This document shows positions 33,118 through 40,806 of a stretch of DNA of 64,000 bases, piece after piece; within the stretch, counting starts at the first letter, position 1, and each line of letters opens with the position of its first letter. The translations under genes and the position numbers were made by a program. The stretch is from Georgenia yuyongxinii. GTDB lineage: Bacteria > Actinomycetota > Actinomycetes > Actinomycetales > Actinomycetaceae. The notes under the pieces were generated by a model, which had not been told where the DNA came from, ran no database searches, and saw only the letters and a list, made by a program, of their open reading frames with translations. The DNA is taken from contig NZ_CP040915.1 of NCBI RefSeq assembly GCF_006352065.1, positions 620,001 through 684,000 of the forward strand, given 5' to 3'.

Positions 33118-33297
33118 GGCCCCCGGGCGGGGACCGAACCCTGCCGCCACCCGGGGTTGACCCGACACCGCGGCAGGGGCGGGGGACCCACATCTCGGAC
33201 CTGGGCATCCAGGCCCTTGGGGTAAAGCGCGGCCGGAGACGGCCCGCCGGGTGACCTCTCACCCGAACCCGACAGCTCACCCCGCAGGCAGCCAGGA
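33118..33297 (+). ncRNA. ydaO-type c-di-AMP riboswitch
   Basis: The conserved pieces appear in order: CCGAACCCTGCCGC (about 33133), GCGGGGGACCCACA (about 33179), CTTGGGGTAAAG (about 33216) and the closing CCCGACAGCTCACCCCGCAGGC (about 33267-33290, written here as its known 3' block). It ends just before the ribosome-binding site of a secreted NlpC/P60 gene, the usual actinobacterial setting in which c-di-AMP turns down cell-wall hydrolase expression. Ends are approximate. Confidence 0.85.
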
Positions 33298-33307
33298 GAG
33301 GCAGTAC

Positions 33308-34108
33308 GTGACCATCAGCACCAACGTCGACGCGCGCCACCGCGCCCCGCGTCGTCCCAGCACCCCTCTGACCGTGCTCGGCCGGGGCGTCGGACGCAAG
33401 GCCCGCCGTGGCCTGGCCGCCGTCGCTGCGTCGGGCCTCGTCCTCACCGTTGCGGCGACGGGCGCCAACGCTGCCCCCGCCGACGGCGACACCTCGGCCA
33501 TGCCGAAGGTGGACATCTCTGCGGCGGCCGCCGAGGCCGTGACCGCCATGGTCACCACGCCGACCGTGACCGTCCCCGCGGACGTCACCTGGAGCGTCGA
33601 GACCGTCACGGCGGAGGCCACCCCGGCCCCCGAGCCGGAGCCGGAGCCCGTCGTCGAGCCCGAGCCCGTCGTCGAGCGCGAGACCGCTGCGGCGTCCCGC
33701 TCCGGCGCGCGTGCCGAGCTGCCGGCCGCCACGCAGGCCGCTCCCGCTGCGGCCGCCGCACCGGCGCCGTCGGCCTCGGCCAGTGCGATCGTCAACTACG
33801 CCCGCCAGTTCATCGGCACGCCGTACGTGTACGGCGGCGGCACCCCGGCCGGCTTCGACTGCTCGGGCTTCACCAGCTACGTCTTCGCCCACTTCGGCAT
33901 CAACCTGCCCCGGTCCTCCAGCGCCCAGAGCGGCGCCGGCACCGTGGTCTCGGCGGCCCAGGCGCAGCCCGGCGACCTGGTGTGGTGGCCCGGCCACGTC
34001 GGCATCTACACCGGCAACGGCAACCACATCGCGGCCCGCAACCCCGGCACCCCACTGGCGGAGACGCCGCTCTACCGCGCGAACCCGACGTTCATCCGGG
34101 TGGCCTGA
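33308..34108 (+). CDS. Secreted NlpC/P60 peptidoglycan endopeptidase
   Basis: 266 residues, GTG start after GGAGAGG. A signal segment (about 35-58, ending in TGANAAPADG) precedes a low-complexity Pro/Glu/Ala linker with repeated EPEP(V/E) (about 100-150). The C-terminal NlpC/P60 domain (about 160-266) has Cys185 in FDCSGFTSYVF, His230 in WPGHVGIYTG and His240 in NHIAAR. It should cleave peptide cross-bridges of the cell wall. Expression is probably set by the c-di-AMP riboswitch in its leader. Confidence 0.93.
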   Translation: MTISTNVDARHRAPRRPSTPLTVLGRGVGRKARRGLAAVAASGLVLTVAATGANAAPADGDTSAMPKVDISAAAAEAVTAMVTTPTVTVPADVTWSVETVTAEATPAPEPEPEPVVEPEPVVERETAAASRSGARAELPAATQAAPAAAAAPAPSASASAIVNYARQFIGTPYVYGGGTPAGFDCSGFTSYVFAHFGINLPRSSSAQSGAGTVVSAAQAQPGDLVWWPGHVGIYTGNGNHIAARNPGTPLAETPLYRANPTFIRVA

Positions 34109-34148
34109 CCTCCGGTCCAGAACAAGGCGTGATCGTCGTCTCGCTCGA

Positions 34149-34178
34149 GCGGCCCGTCCCTGCAGGGGGCGGGCCGTT
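34149..34178 (+). terminator. Hairpin after the NlpC/P60 gene
   Basis: CGGCCCGTCCC and GGGGGCGGGCCG can pair with one bulge around a short loop, 40 bp after the stop codon, followed by TTCG. No T tract. Confidence 0.5.
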
Positions 34179-34409
34179 CGTCGTAGAGGCGAGGCTGCCG
34201 GGTGACCGAAGGGCTGGGACCGGTCGAGCGTACGCACCGGGACGAAGCTCCCCATGTCCCGACCGTGCCGCAACGCCCAGCCGGCTCATTCACCCGCTCA
34301 GCCCGACAAACGGGACGCGTTCGAGTCCTCCGAGCATGTCCTGGCCCGGCATGGGCGAGAACGGGGCACAATGAGGTCAAAGGATGACCAAGCGACGGAA
34401 GGGCGGGTC

Positions 34410-35333
34410 ATGGCGCACGAGAAGGTAGTGGTCGTCGGCGTCGACGGCTCCGAGGCGAGCCTCGCCGCGGTGGACTGGGCAGTGGCCGAGGCGAAGAGAA
34501 CCGGCTGGCGGCTCCACATCGTGTGCGCCTACGCGTTGCCGTCCTTCACCGCCGCCTCGCTCGACGGCGGGTACGCCGCCATGGACGACACCGCCATCCA
34601 ACAGGGCGCGCAGGCCGTGATCGACGAAGCGCTCGCCCGCACCGCCAGCTCCGGCGTGGTCGTCACCTCCGCTCTCGAGGCCGGTGACCCGGCCGGGGTG
34701 CTGGTCGACCTGTCCCGCGAGGCGAGCCTGGTGGTGGTCGGCACGCGCGGCGGCGGCGGCTTCACCGACCGCCTGCTCGGCACCGTCTCCTCGGCGCTGC
34801 CCGCGCACGCGCACTGCCCCGCGGTGATCGTCCCGGTCCGGGAGGGCCGCTCGTACACGCCGGTGCGGCGCATCGTGGTGGGCGTGGACGGCTCGGACTC
34901 GGCGAAGATCGCCCTGCGACGCGCCGTGGACGAGGCGGCCCTGTGGGACGCCGAGCTGTCCGCGGTCGCCGCGGTGCCGATCGCCACCGGCGCCGGCGCC
35001 ATGGCGTGGCTGCCGGCCACGGTGGACCGCGATGAGGTGCTCGCCGACGTCCGCGAGGGCCTCGGCGTCGCGGTGACCGCCGCGGTCGGCGACCGTCAGG
35101 TGCGGGTGCGTCAGCACGCGCTGGACGGGAACGCGGCGGCGCTGATGGCGGAGTTCTCCACCGCCGTCGAGCTCGTCGTCGTCGGCACCCGCGGACGCGG
35201 GGGCTTCGCCGGGCTGCTGCTCGGCTCCACCAGCCAGGCGGTGCTGCACCACGCGGCGTCGCCCGTGATGGTGGTGCCCGCCCGCATCAAGGACGAGGGC
35301 CTCAGCCCGACCGACGTGCCGTGGAACGCGTGA
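34410..35333 (+). CDS. Tandem universal stress protein
   Basis: 307 residues made of two Usp domains (about 1-150 and 155-300). Each has the ATP-binding pattern G-x2-G-x9-G-(S/T): GTRGGGGFTDRLLGTVSS and GTRGRGGFAGLLLGSTSQ. AAGGG precedes the ATG. Cytoplasmic; such tandem Usp proteins are induced by hypoxia or stationary phase in actinobacteria. Confidence 0.93.
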   Translation: MAHEKVVVVGVDGSEASLAAVDWAVAEAKRTGWRLHIVCAYALPSFTAASLDGGYAAMDDTAIQQGAQAVIDEALARTASSGVVVTSALEAGDPAGVLVDLSREASLVVVGTRGGGGFTDRLLGTVSSALPAHAHCPAVIVPVREGRSYTPVRRIVVGVDGSDSAKIALRRAVDEAALWDAELSAVAAVPIATGAGAMAWLPATVDRDEVLADVREGLGVAVTAAVGDRQVRVRQHALDGNAAALMAEFSTAVELVVVGTRGRGGFAGLLLGSTSQAVLHHAASPVMVVPARIKDEGLSPTDVPWNA

Positions 35334-35372
35334 CGGGCCGCATCGACGACCGGCGTCCGTAGCCCGGACGTG

Positions 35373-35411
35373 CGGAGGGTGCGACGGGTGGGACTCCCGC
35401 CGCACCCTCCG
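35373..35411. terminator. Hairpin between convergent usp and rocD (1)
   Basis: CGGAGGGTGCG (35373-35383) pairs with CGCACCCTCCG (35401-35411); the inner part can pair further (CGGG/CCCG). Likely serves the usp transcript. Confidence 0.6.
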
Positions 35412-35447
35412 TCTCGCGTGCCGCCGACCACGACCGGCACGCCCCCG

Positions 35448-35472
35448 TGGTGGGCACCTGGGGTGCCCACCA
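35448..35472. terminator. Hairpin between convergent usp and rocD (2)
   Basis: TGGTGGGCACC (35448-35458) and GGTGCCCACCA (35462-35472) form a perfect 11-bp stem with a 3-base loop, usable in either direction. No gene is seen in the surrounding 289-bp gap. Confidence 0.6.
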
Positions 35473-35622
35473 TGTCCGTAGGTGGTGCGCTGCTTGGCGC
35501 CGAGCAGAAGACCGGTTCTGGCGATCCGCTCCCGCGCGCACCTCTATCGAAGCGCTCCGCGGGCCCCCGCGCACCCGGAACGACCGGCGCAATTTGGGGC
35601 AGCTCGCCGTGTCCCGCCCAGA

Positions 35623-36882
35623 TCAGGGCGTGCGCCCCGCCTCCACGGCCTCCTCGTGCAGCACGTCGGTGAGCGTGTCCAGCGCCAGGTGCAGGTCGTC
35701 CTCGGCGATGTTCAACGGCGGTGACAGGCGGATCGTCGTGCCGTGCGTCTCCTTGACCAGGATCCCGCGTGCCGCGAGCCGCTGGCACGTCTGGTAGCCG
35801 CTCAGGCCCAGCGCGGGCTCCACGTCGAGGCCGGCCCACAGCCCGACCGTCCGGGCGCCCGCCAGCAGTCCCCGCGCCACCAGCACCTCGACCCGCTCGT
35901 GGAGCACAACGCCCAGCGCACCGGCCCTGGCCTGCAGGTCACCCGGGGCGAGCAGGTCCACCACGGCCAGCCCGACGGCGCACGCCAGCGAGTTGCCACC
36001 GAACGTCGAGCCGTGCGTGCCCGCGCTGAACACCTCGAGCACGTCGCGGCGCCCGACCACCGCGGACACCGGCAAGATGCCCCCGCCGAGCGCCTTGCCC
36101 AGGGTGGTGAGGTCCGCACGCACACCGGCGAGGTCCTGGGCGAGCGTGGTGCCGGTGCGGCCCAGGCCGGACTGGACCTCGTCGAGCACGAGCAGCACGT
36201 CCGTGGCGGAGCAGAGCTCGCGGAGCCGGGGCAGGTAGTCCGCGGGCGGGACGATGACGCCCGACTCGCCCTGGACGGGCTCGACCAGCACCGCCACGGT
36301 CGTCTCGTCGATCGCCGCGGCGACGGCGTCGGCGTCCCCGTAGGGCACGATGCGGAAGCCGGGGGTGTACGGCCCGAAGCCGTCCCGCATCTGCGGGTCC
36401 TCGCTCATCGACACCACCGTGGTGGTGCGGCCGTGGAACGCCCCCTCGGTCACCACGATCGTGGCCGCCTCGTCCGGGACGCCCTTGACGTCGTACCCCC
36501 ACTTGCGGGCGGCCTTCACCGCCGTCTCGACCGCCTCCGCGCCGGTGTTCATCGGCAGCAGCATCTCCGAGCCGGTCAGCTCGGTCACGGCCCGCGCGAA
36601 CGGCTCGAGGAGCTCGTGCTCGAACGCGCGCGAGGTCAGGGTGATCTTGTCCAGCTGTGCCTTCGCGGCCGCCACGAGCGCCGGGTGGCGGTGGCCGAAG
36701 TTCAGCGCGGAGTATCCGGCCAGGCAGTCCAGGTACCGGCGGCCGTGGACGTCGGTGACCCACGAGCCCTCGCCCGTGGCGAGCACGACGGGCAGCGGGT
36801 GGTAGTTAGGGGCGAGGGCGCTCGGCGTCACAGCCGCCCCTCGGGGCGCGGGGGCGTGGGGCGCGTCGGGGTGTCCGAGCAC
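35623..36882 (-). CDS. rocD: Ornithine--oxo-acid transaminase
   Basis: 419 residues, class III PLP aminotransferase. LDCLAGYSALNFGHRHP, MNTGAEAVETAVKAARKW, LLVLDEVQSGLGRTG and the PLP-lysine in TLGKALGGGILPVSAV identify ornithine delta-aminotransferase, which converts ornithine and 2-oxoglutarate to glutamate semialdehyde and glutamate. The GTG start has GGAGA six bases upstream. It could consume ornithine made by the arc pathway encoded 20 kb downstream, although it is not in that operon. Confidence 0.93.
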   Translation of the reverse strand: MLGHPDAPHAPAPRGAAVTPSALAPNYHPLPVVLATGEGSWVTDVHGRRYLDCLAGYSALNFGHRHPALVAAAKAQLDKITLTSRAFEHELLEPFARAVTELTGSEMLLPMNTGAEAVETAVKAARKWGYDVKGVPDEAATIVVTEGAFHGRTTTVVSMSEDPQMRDGFGPYTPGFRIVPYGDADAVAAAIDETTVAVLVEPVQGESGVIVPPADYLPRLRELCSATDVLLVLDEVQSGLGRTGTTLAQDLAGVRADLTTLGKALGGGILPVSAVVGRRDVLEVFSAGTHGSTFGGNSLACAVGLAVVDLLAPGDLQARAGALGVVLHERVEVLVARGLLAGARTVGLWAGLDVEPALGLSGYQTCQRLAARGILVKETHGTTIRLSPPLNIAEDDLHLALDTLTDVLHEEAVEAGRTP

Positions 36883-37062
36883 GTGAGTCTCCGATCACTG
36901 GTCTGATGCCGACGGTAGGGCGCGACGGAGAGGGTTGGGAAGGGGGCGCGCCGCGTCGGGAATCCCAGGTCATGAGACGGTGCCGGTACTAGTGGACGCC
37001 GTCGGGCCGCATCGGGTTAGTCTTCCCGGCGATCCCCGCGACAAAGATGGAGCGTGACCAGC

Positions 37063-37134
37063 ATGCGCAACACCGCCGTGCACCGTGCCGCCGACCTCCC
37101 GGTCCGCGCGCTGTGCCTGTGCTGTTGTCGCTGA
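37063..37134 (+). CDS. Cysteine-rich leader peptide (candidate attenuator)
   Basis: A 23-codon ATG frame ending in LCLCCCR followed by TGA; cysteines are at positions 18, 20, 21 and 22. GGAG lies about ten bases upstream. Short peptides with a run of cysteine codons are known in actinobacteria as leaders that sense charged tRNA-Cys and control sulfur or cysteine genes. The next gene, 205 bp downstream on the same strand, is a DAACS-family transporter, a family that includes cystine carriers. A weak promoter-like TAGTCT lies at 37018-37023. Confidence 0.65.
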   Translation: MRNTAVHRAADLPVRALCLCCCR

Positions 37135-37339
37135 CCACTCCTCCCGCGGCGCCGATGCCGCACCCCCGCTCCTCGTCGCGTCCCTGATCGCCTAAGCGGC
37201 CGCCCGCGCGCGCGACCTCGAGCCCCTCGTCTCTCTGGCCTCACGGCGCCCTGTCCCGGACGCCAACCCCGTCGTGACGGCAGCTTTACATCGCCGTCGC
37301 CCTGCGCCGCGCACCGCGGCCTCACCCGAAAGGTCCTCC
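37135..37339 (+). promoter_or_regulatory. Leader region between Cys peptide and transporter
   Basis: 205 bp with no further gene. It is C-rich and G-poor just after the leader stop codon (rut-like), which would suit Rho-dependent attenuation. No intrinsic terminator was recognised. Confidence 0.3.
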
Positions 37340-38788
37340 ATGGCCACCACCACCACGCCCGGCACCGCCGCGCCGCGGCGCAGGCTGCGGCTGCCGTCGT
37401 TCAGCATGCAGATCCTCATCGGCCTCGCCCTCGGGGTGCTCCTGGGCTGGCTCGCCCTGAGCCTCGGCAAGACGCCCGAGGGCGAGGAGAACTGGCTCAC
37501 CGTCACCCTCAGCACGATCGGCTCCTCGTTCGTCAACCTGCTCAAGGCCGTGGTCGCGCCCCTGGTGTTCACCGCCATCGTCGCCTCGATCGCGAACCTG
37601 CGCGGCGTGGCCAACGGCGCCCGCCTCGCCGGGCAGACCCTGCTGTGGTTCGCCATCACGGCGCTGGTCGCCGTGGCGATCGGCATCGGGCTCGGCCTGG
37701 TCATGCAGCCGGGCGTGAACTCCGGCGTCGACGCCGCCGAGGCCGGTGCTCCCGGGCGGACCGGCAGCTGGCTGGACTTCCTCCAGGGCCTGATCCCGCT
37801 GAACTTCCTCGGCCTGGGCGCCTCCTCGCAGCTCCAGACCGGCGACGACGGCGTCATCAGCGCCGTGACCACCGGCGTGAGCTTCAACGTCCTGCAGATC
37901 ATCGTCATCGCCCTCGCGGTGGGCATCGCCGCGCTGAAGGTCGGCCAGAAGTCCGAGCCGTTCCTCACCTTCAACCGCTCGCTGCTGGCCGTCATCCAGA
38001 AGGTGCTGTGGTGGATCATCCGCCTCGCGCCGCTGGGCACCCTGGGCCTGGTCGGCCGTGCCATCGCCACGTACGGCTGGTCCTCGCTGACCTCCCTGGG
38101 CACCTTCGCAATCGCCATCTACGTAGGCCTCGCCCTGGTGGTCTTCGTGGTCTACCCGATCCTGCTCAAGACCCACGGGCTGTCGGTGCTGAGCTACTTC
38201 AAGGGCGCCTGGCCGGCCATCGAGCTCGCCTTCGTCTCCCGGTCCTCGATCGGCACCATGCCCGTGACCGAGCGGGTCACCCACCGCAACCTCGGCGTGC
38301 CGCGCGGCTACGCCTCCTTCGCGGTGCCGCTGGGCGCTACCACCAAGATGGACGGCTGCGCCGCGATCTACCCGGCCATCGCCGCGATCTTCGTCGCCCA
38401 GTTCTTCGGCGTGAGCCTGTCGATCACGGACTACCTGCTCATCGCGTTCGTCTCGGTGGTCGGCTCCGCCGCGACCGCCGGCCTGACCGGCGCGACCGTC
38501 ATGCTCACCCTGACGCTGTCCACCCTGGGCCTGCCGCTGGAGGGTGTCGGCCTGCTGCTCGCGATCGACCCGATCCTCGACATGGGCCGCACTGCGGTGA
38601 ACGTGGCCGGCCAGGTGCTCGTGCCGGTCATCGTCGCCAAGCGTGAGGGCATCCTCGACGTCGAGCAGTACCGCTCCGCCAACGCCGAGGACCTCTTCAC
38701 CGAGGACGAGGACGCCGAGCTCGCGCAGGAGACGGCCGACGCCGCTCCCGCCGGGCAGGAGCCGGAGCTCGCGGCCGCCCGCCGCTGA
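37340..38788 (+). CDS. DAACS-family symporter, possibly for cystine
   Basis: 482 residues with eight or more membrane helices and the two re-entrant loop regions of the dicarboxylate/amino acid:cation symporter family: SRSSIGTMPVTERV (serine-rich HP1) and TTKMDGCAAIYPAIAAIFVAQFF (NMDGT-type motif, here KMDGC). An acidic C-terminal tail of 60 residues follows. The family covers glutamate, C4-dicarboxylate and cystine carriers; the cysteine-rich leader peptide upstream favours cystine. AAAGG precedes the ATG at close spacing. Confidence 0.88.
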   Translation: MATTTTPGTAAPRRRLRLPSFSMQILIGLALGVLLGWLALSLGKTPEGEENWLTVTLSTIGSSFVNLLKAVVAPLVFTAIVASIANLRGVANGARLAGQTLLWFAITALVAVAIGIGLGLVMQPGVNSGVDAAEAGAPGRTGSWLDFLQGLIPLNFLGLGASSQLQTGDDGVISAVTTGVSFNVLQIIVIALAVGIAALKVGQKSEPFLTFNRSLLAVIQKVLWWIIRLAPLGTLGLVGRAIATYGWSSLTSLGTFAIAIYVGLALVVFVVYPILLKTHGLSVLSYFKGAWPAIELAFVSRSSIGTMPVTERVTHRNLGVPRGYASFAVPLGATTKMDGCAAIYPAIAAIFVAQFFGVSLSITDYLLIAFVSVVGSAATAGLTGATVMLTLTLSTLGLPLEGVGLLLAIDPILDMGRTAVNVAGQVLVPVIVAKREGILDVEQYRSANAEDLFTEDEDAELAQETADAAPAGQEPELAAARR

Positions 38789-38804
38789 CAGCCCCGGCAG
38801 ACGG

Positions 38805-38842
38805 ACGGGCCGGTAGCGCGGGACTCCGCGCTACCGGCCCGT
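38805..38842. terminator. Bidirectional hairpin terminator
   Basis: A perfect 17-bp stem (38805-38821 with 38826-38842) and a GACT loop between the convergent transporter and usp genes. Confidence 0.8.
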
Positions 38843-38876
38843 CGTCGTCGTGGTGACGAGTCGAGATCGAACTGGA

Positions 38877-39266
38877 TCAGGCCTTGACGGCCAGCACCGG
38901 GGCGTCGACCGTGAGCAGGATCCGCTGGGAGTTGCTGCCGAGCACGAGCTTGCCGACGGGGGTGCGCTTGCGCAGGCCGATGATCACGAGGGACGCGTCG
39001 ACCTCGGTGGCGATCGAGTCGATCTCCTCGGCGGCGTCCTTGCCCCGGACGAGCTGGCGGACCTTGCCCTCCACGCCCGCGTGGGAGAGGAGCCCGCGCA
39101 CCTCGTCCAAGTCTGTCTCGCTGGCCAGCAGCGGGTCGCGGACGCCGTCGCCCTCGGAGACGTTGAGGACGACGAGGTCCTCCTCGTGCGCCTTCGCCTC
39201 GACGATGGCCCGCTCGAGCGCCGCGCGGCCTTCTGGCCTGGTCGTGTATCCCACAACGATGGTCAT
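38877..39266 (-). CDS. Universal stress protein, single domain
   Basis: 129 residues with one Usp fold (MTIVVGYTTRPEGRAALERAI) and the ATP-binding-type pattern GLRKRTPVGKLVLGSNSQRIL. The ATG at 39266 starts the family-typical first strand. Cytoplasmic stress protein; partner unknown. Confidence 0.9.
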   Translation of the reverse strand: MTIVVGYTTRPEGRAALERAIVEAKAHEEDLVVLNVSEGDGVRDPLLASETDLDEVRGLLSHAGVEGKVRQLVRGKDAAEEIDSIATEVDASLVIIGLRKRTPVGKLVLGSNSQRILLTVDAPVLAVKA

Positions 39267-39314
39267 GACTGCATCATGGCGTGGACCCGCCCACGGCCGC
39301 ATGGGAAAGAGGTC

Positions 39315-40184
39315 CTAATTATCCCAAAGTCCGTCCGGATGGCCGTGATGAAGGTCACCTCGTGCCGAGCGCACCCGGTCGACGACGGCGCGCGCCACCT
39401 CGTCCGGCCGGGTCTCCGGCAGCCAGTGCCCGGCGTCGAGCGCGACGAACCGGTAGTCGCCGTCGACCAGGGCCGCGGACCCCTCCGCCGCCGATCGACT
39501 GAGGGCGAAATCGTGCTCGCCGAAGACGTAGGTCACCGGCACCCGGACACGGCCGGGCAGGGCGGTGGCGTAGAAGGGGATCGCGCGGTACCAGTTCAGG
39601 GCGCCGGTGAGGGCCCCGGGTTCGCGCATGCGCCGGGCGTAGCGGGCGGCGTCCGCGGCGGGCAGGCCACGGTCGCGGAGGCCGCGTTGAAGCCCCGCGC
39701 GGAGCAGGAGCTCGGGCAGCGCGGGCAGCTGCTCGAACAGGATGTACCAGGACCGGAGCGGCTGGTCCGAGCGGGGCAGAGCGCGGGCGAACGCCCGGGG
39801 GTGAGGAGTGGACAGGACCGTCGCCGACGCGACCCGCTCGGGTGCGTCGGCCGCCACCGCCCACGTCACCGCCCCGCCCCAGTCGTGACCGACGAGATGT
39901 GCCCGGGCCAGGCCCGCGGCGTCCAGGAGCGCGACGACGTCGGCCGCCACCCAGCTGAGCCGGTACGCCCCACGGCCGGGCGGGCGCGCACCGGGGGAGT
40001 AGCCACGCTGGTCCAGCGCCAGCGTGCGCAACCCGACCTGGTGCAGCAACGGGGCCACCTTCCCCCAGCAGCTGGAGTCCTGAGGGAAACCGTGCAGCAG
40101 CACGACCGGCTCGCCGTCGTCCGGGCCGTCGTCCCGCACGTCGAACACGAGGCGGCCGCGGCGCAGGGTGGTGAGGCGGTCCAT
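39315..40184 (-). CDS. Alpha/beta hydrolase, epoxide hydrolase type
   Basis: 289 residues. LLHGFPQDSSCWGKV supplies the HGFP oxyanion region and GHDWGGAVTW an aspartate nucleophile, the type found in epoxide hydrolases and haloalkane dehalogenases; the C-terminal GHWLPE gives the catalytic histidine and FGEHDFAL the acid region. It follows the DUF4383 gene by six bases on the same strand. Substrate unknown. Confidence 0.85.
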   Translation of the reverse strand: MDRLTTLRRGRLVFDVRDDGPDDGEPVVLLHGFPQDSSCWGKVAPLLHQVGLRTLALDQRGYSPGARPPGRGAYRLSWVAADVVALLDAAGLARAHLVGHDWGGAVTWAVAADAPERVASATVLSTPHPRAFARALPRSDQPLRSWYILFEQLPALPELLLRAGLQRGLRDRGLPAADAARYARRMREPGALTGALNWYRAIPFYATALPGRVRVPVTYVFGEHDFALSRSAAEGSAALVDGDYRFVALDAGHWLPETRPDEVARAVVDRVRSARGDLHHGHPDGLWDN

Positions 40185-40190
40185 GGCGGC

Positions 40191-40661
40191 TCAGGGCCGG
40201 ACGCCCGGTGTGTCACGGGCCACCGGTGGGCCCGGCCGCGGCAGCACCGCGATGAGCAGGCCGACCAGCGCGGTGCCGAGGTGCAGCCAGTTGTCCGCCT
40301 GGTTGAGGTGGAGCAGGTCGATGTCCGGGTTGCCCACCGCGAACAGCCCGTAGACGAACACGGCGCCGTAGCCCAGGAACAGCAACCAGCCGTAGATCCG
40401 GGCGGTAGCCGACGCGGCCCACAGCAGCACGCCCAGGACGCCGACGACCACGTGGACGATGTTGTGCAGCGGGTTGACGGTGAACCACAGCAGGGTCGGG
40501 CCGTCGTGGGCGGTGAGGACCTCGGGATCGGTGAGCCCGTCCAGACCCGTCCGGGCGAACCCCCACAGGCCGACGGCGAGGAACACGGCCCCGACGAGCA
40601 GCGCGAGCCACTGGTGCACCCCGCGGGGGCGCCGGACGGTGGGGTTCTCGGCCCTGGCCAT
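40191..40661 (-). CDS. DUF4383 membrane protein
   Basis: 156 residues with four membrane helices; NPLHNIVHVVVGVLGVL and a conserved histidine in HLNQADNWLHLGTALVG match DUF4383. Forms a two-gene unit with the downstream hydrolase. Function unknown. Confidence 0.8.
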   Translation of the reverse strand: MARAENPTVRRPRGVHQWLALLVGAVFLAVGLWGFARTGLDGLTDPEVLTAHDGPTLLWFTVNPLHNIVHVVVGVLGVLLWAASATARIYGWLLFLGYGAVFVYGLFAVGNPDIDLLHLNQADNWLHLGTALVGLLIAVLPRPGPPVARDTPGVRP

Positions 40662-40750
40662 GGTCGACCTCCGCGACTCTCCGCCACCAGCGTCCCGCCG
40701 GGGCGGTCGAAGCGCATCCGGTACGGGGCGTCCGCGCCCCCATCAGGCAC

Positions 40751-40787
40751 CCGCGAGATGTCATCTCCTCCGCGAGAGGTCATCGCG
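40751..40787 (+). repeat. 37-bp dispersed repeat, copy A
   Basis: Contains two direct copies of CCGCGAGAkGTCATC with 19-bp period. The same element occurs in inverse orientation at 40976-41012, inside the recQ coding sequence. Confidence 0.65.
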
Positions 40788-40806
40788 TCGCGGGAGCTGG
40801 GGATGG

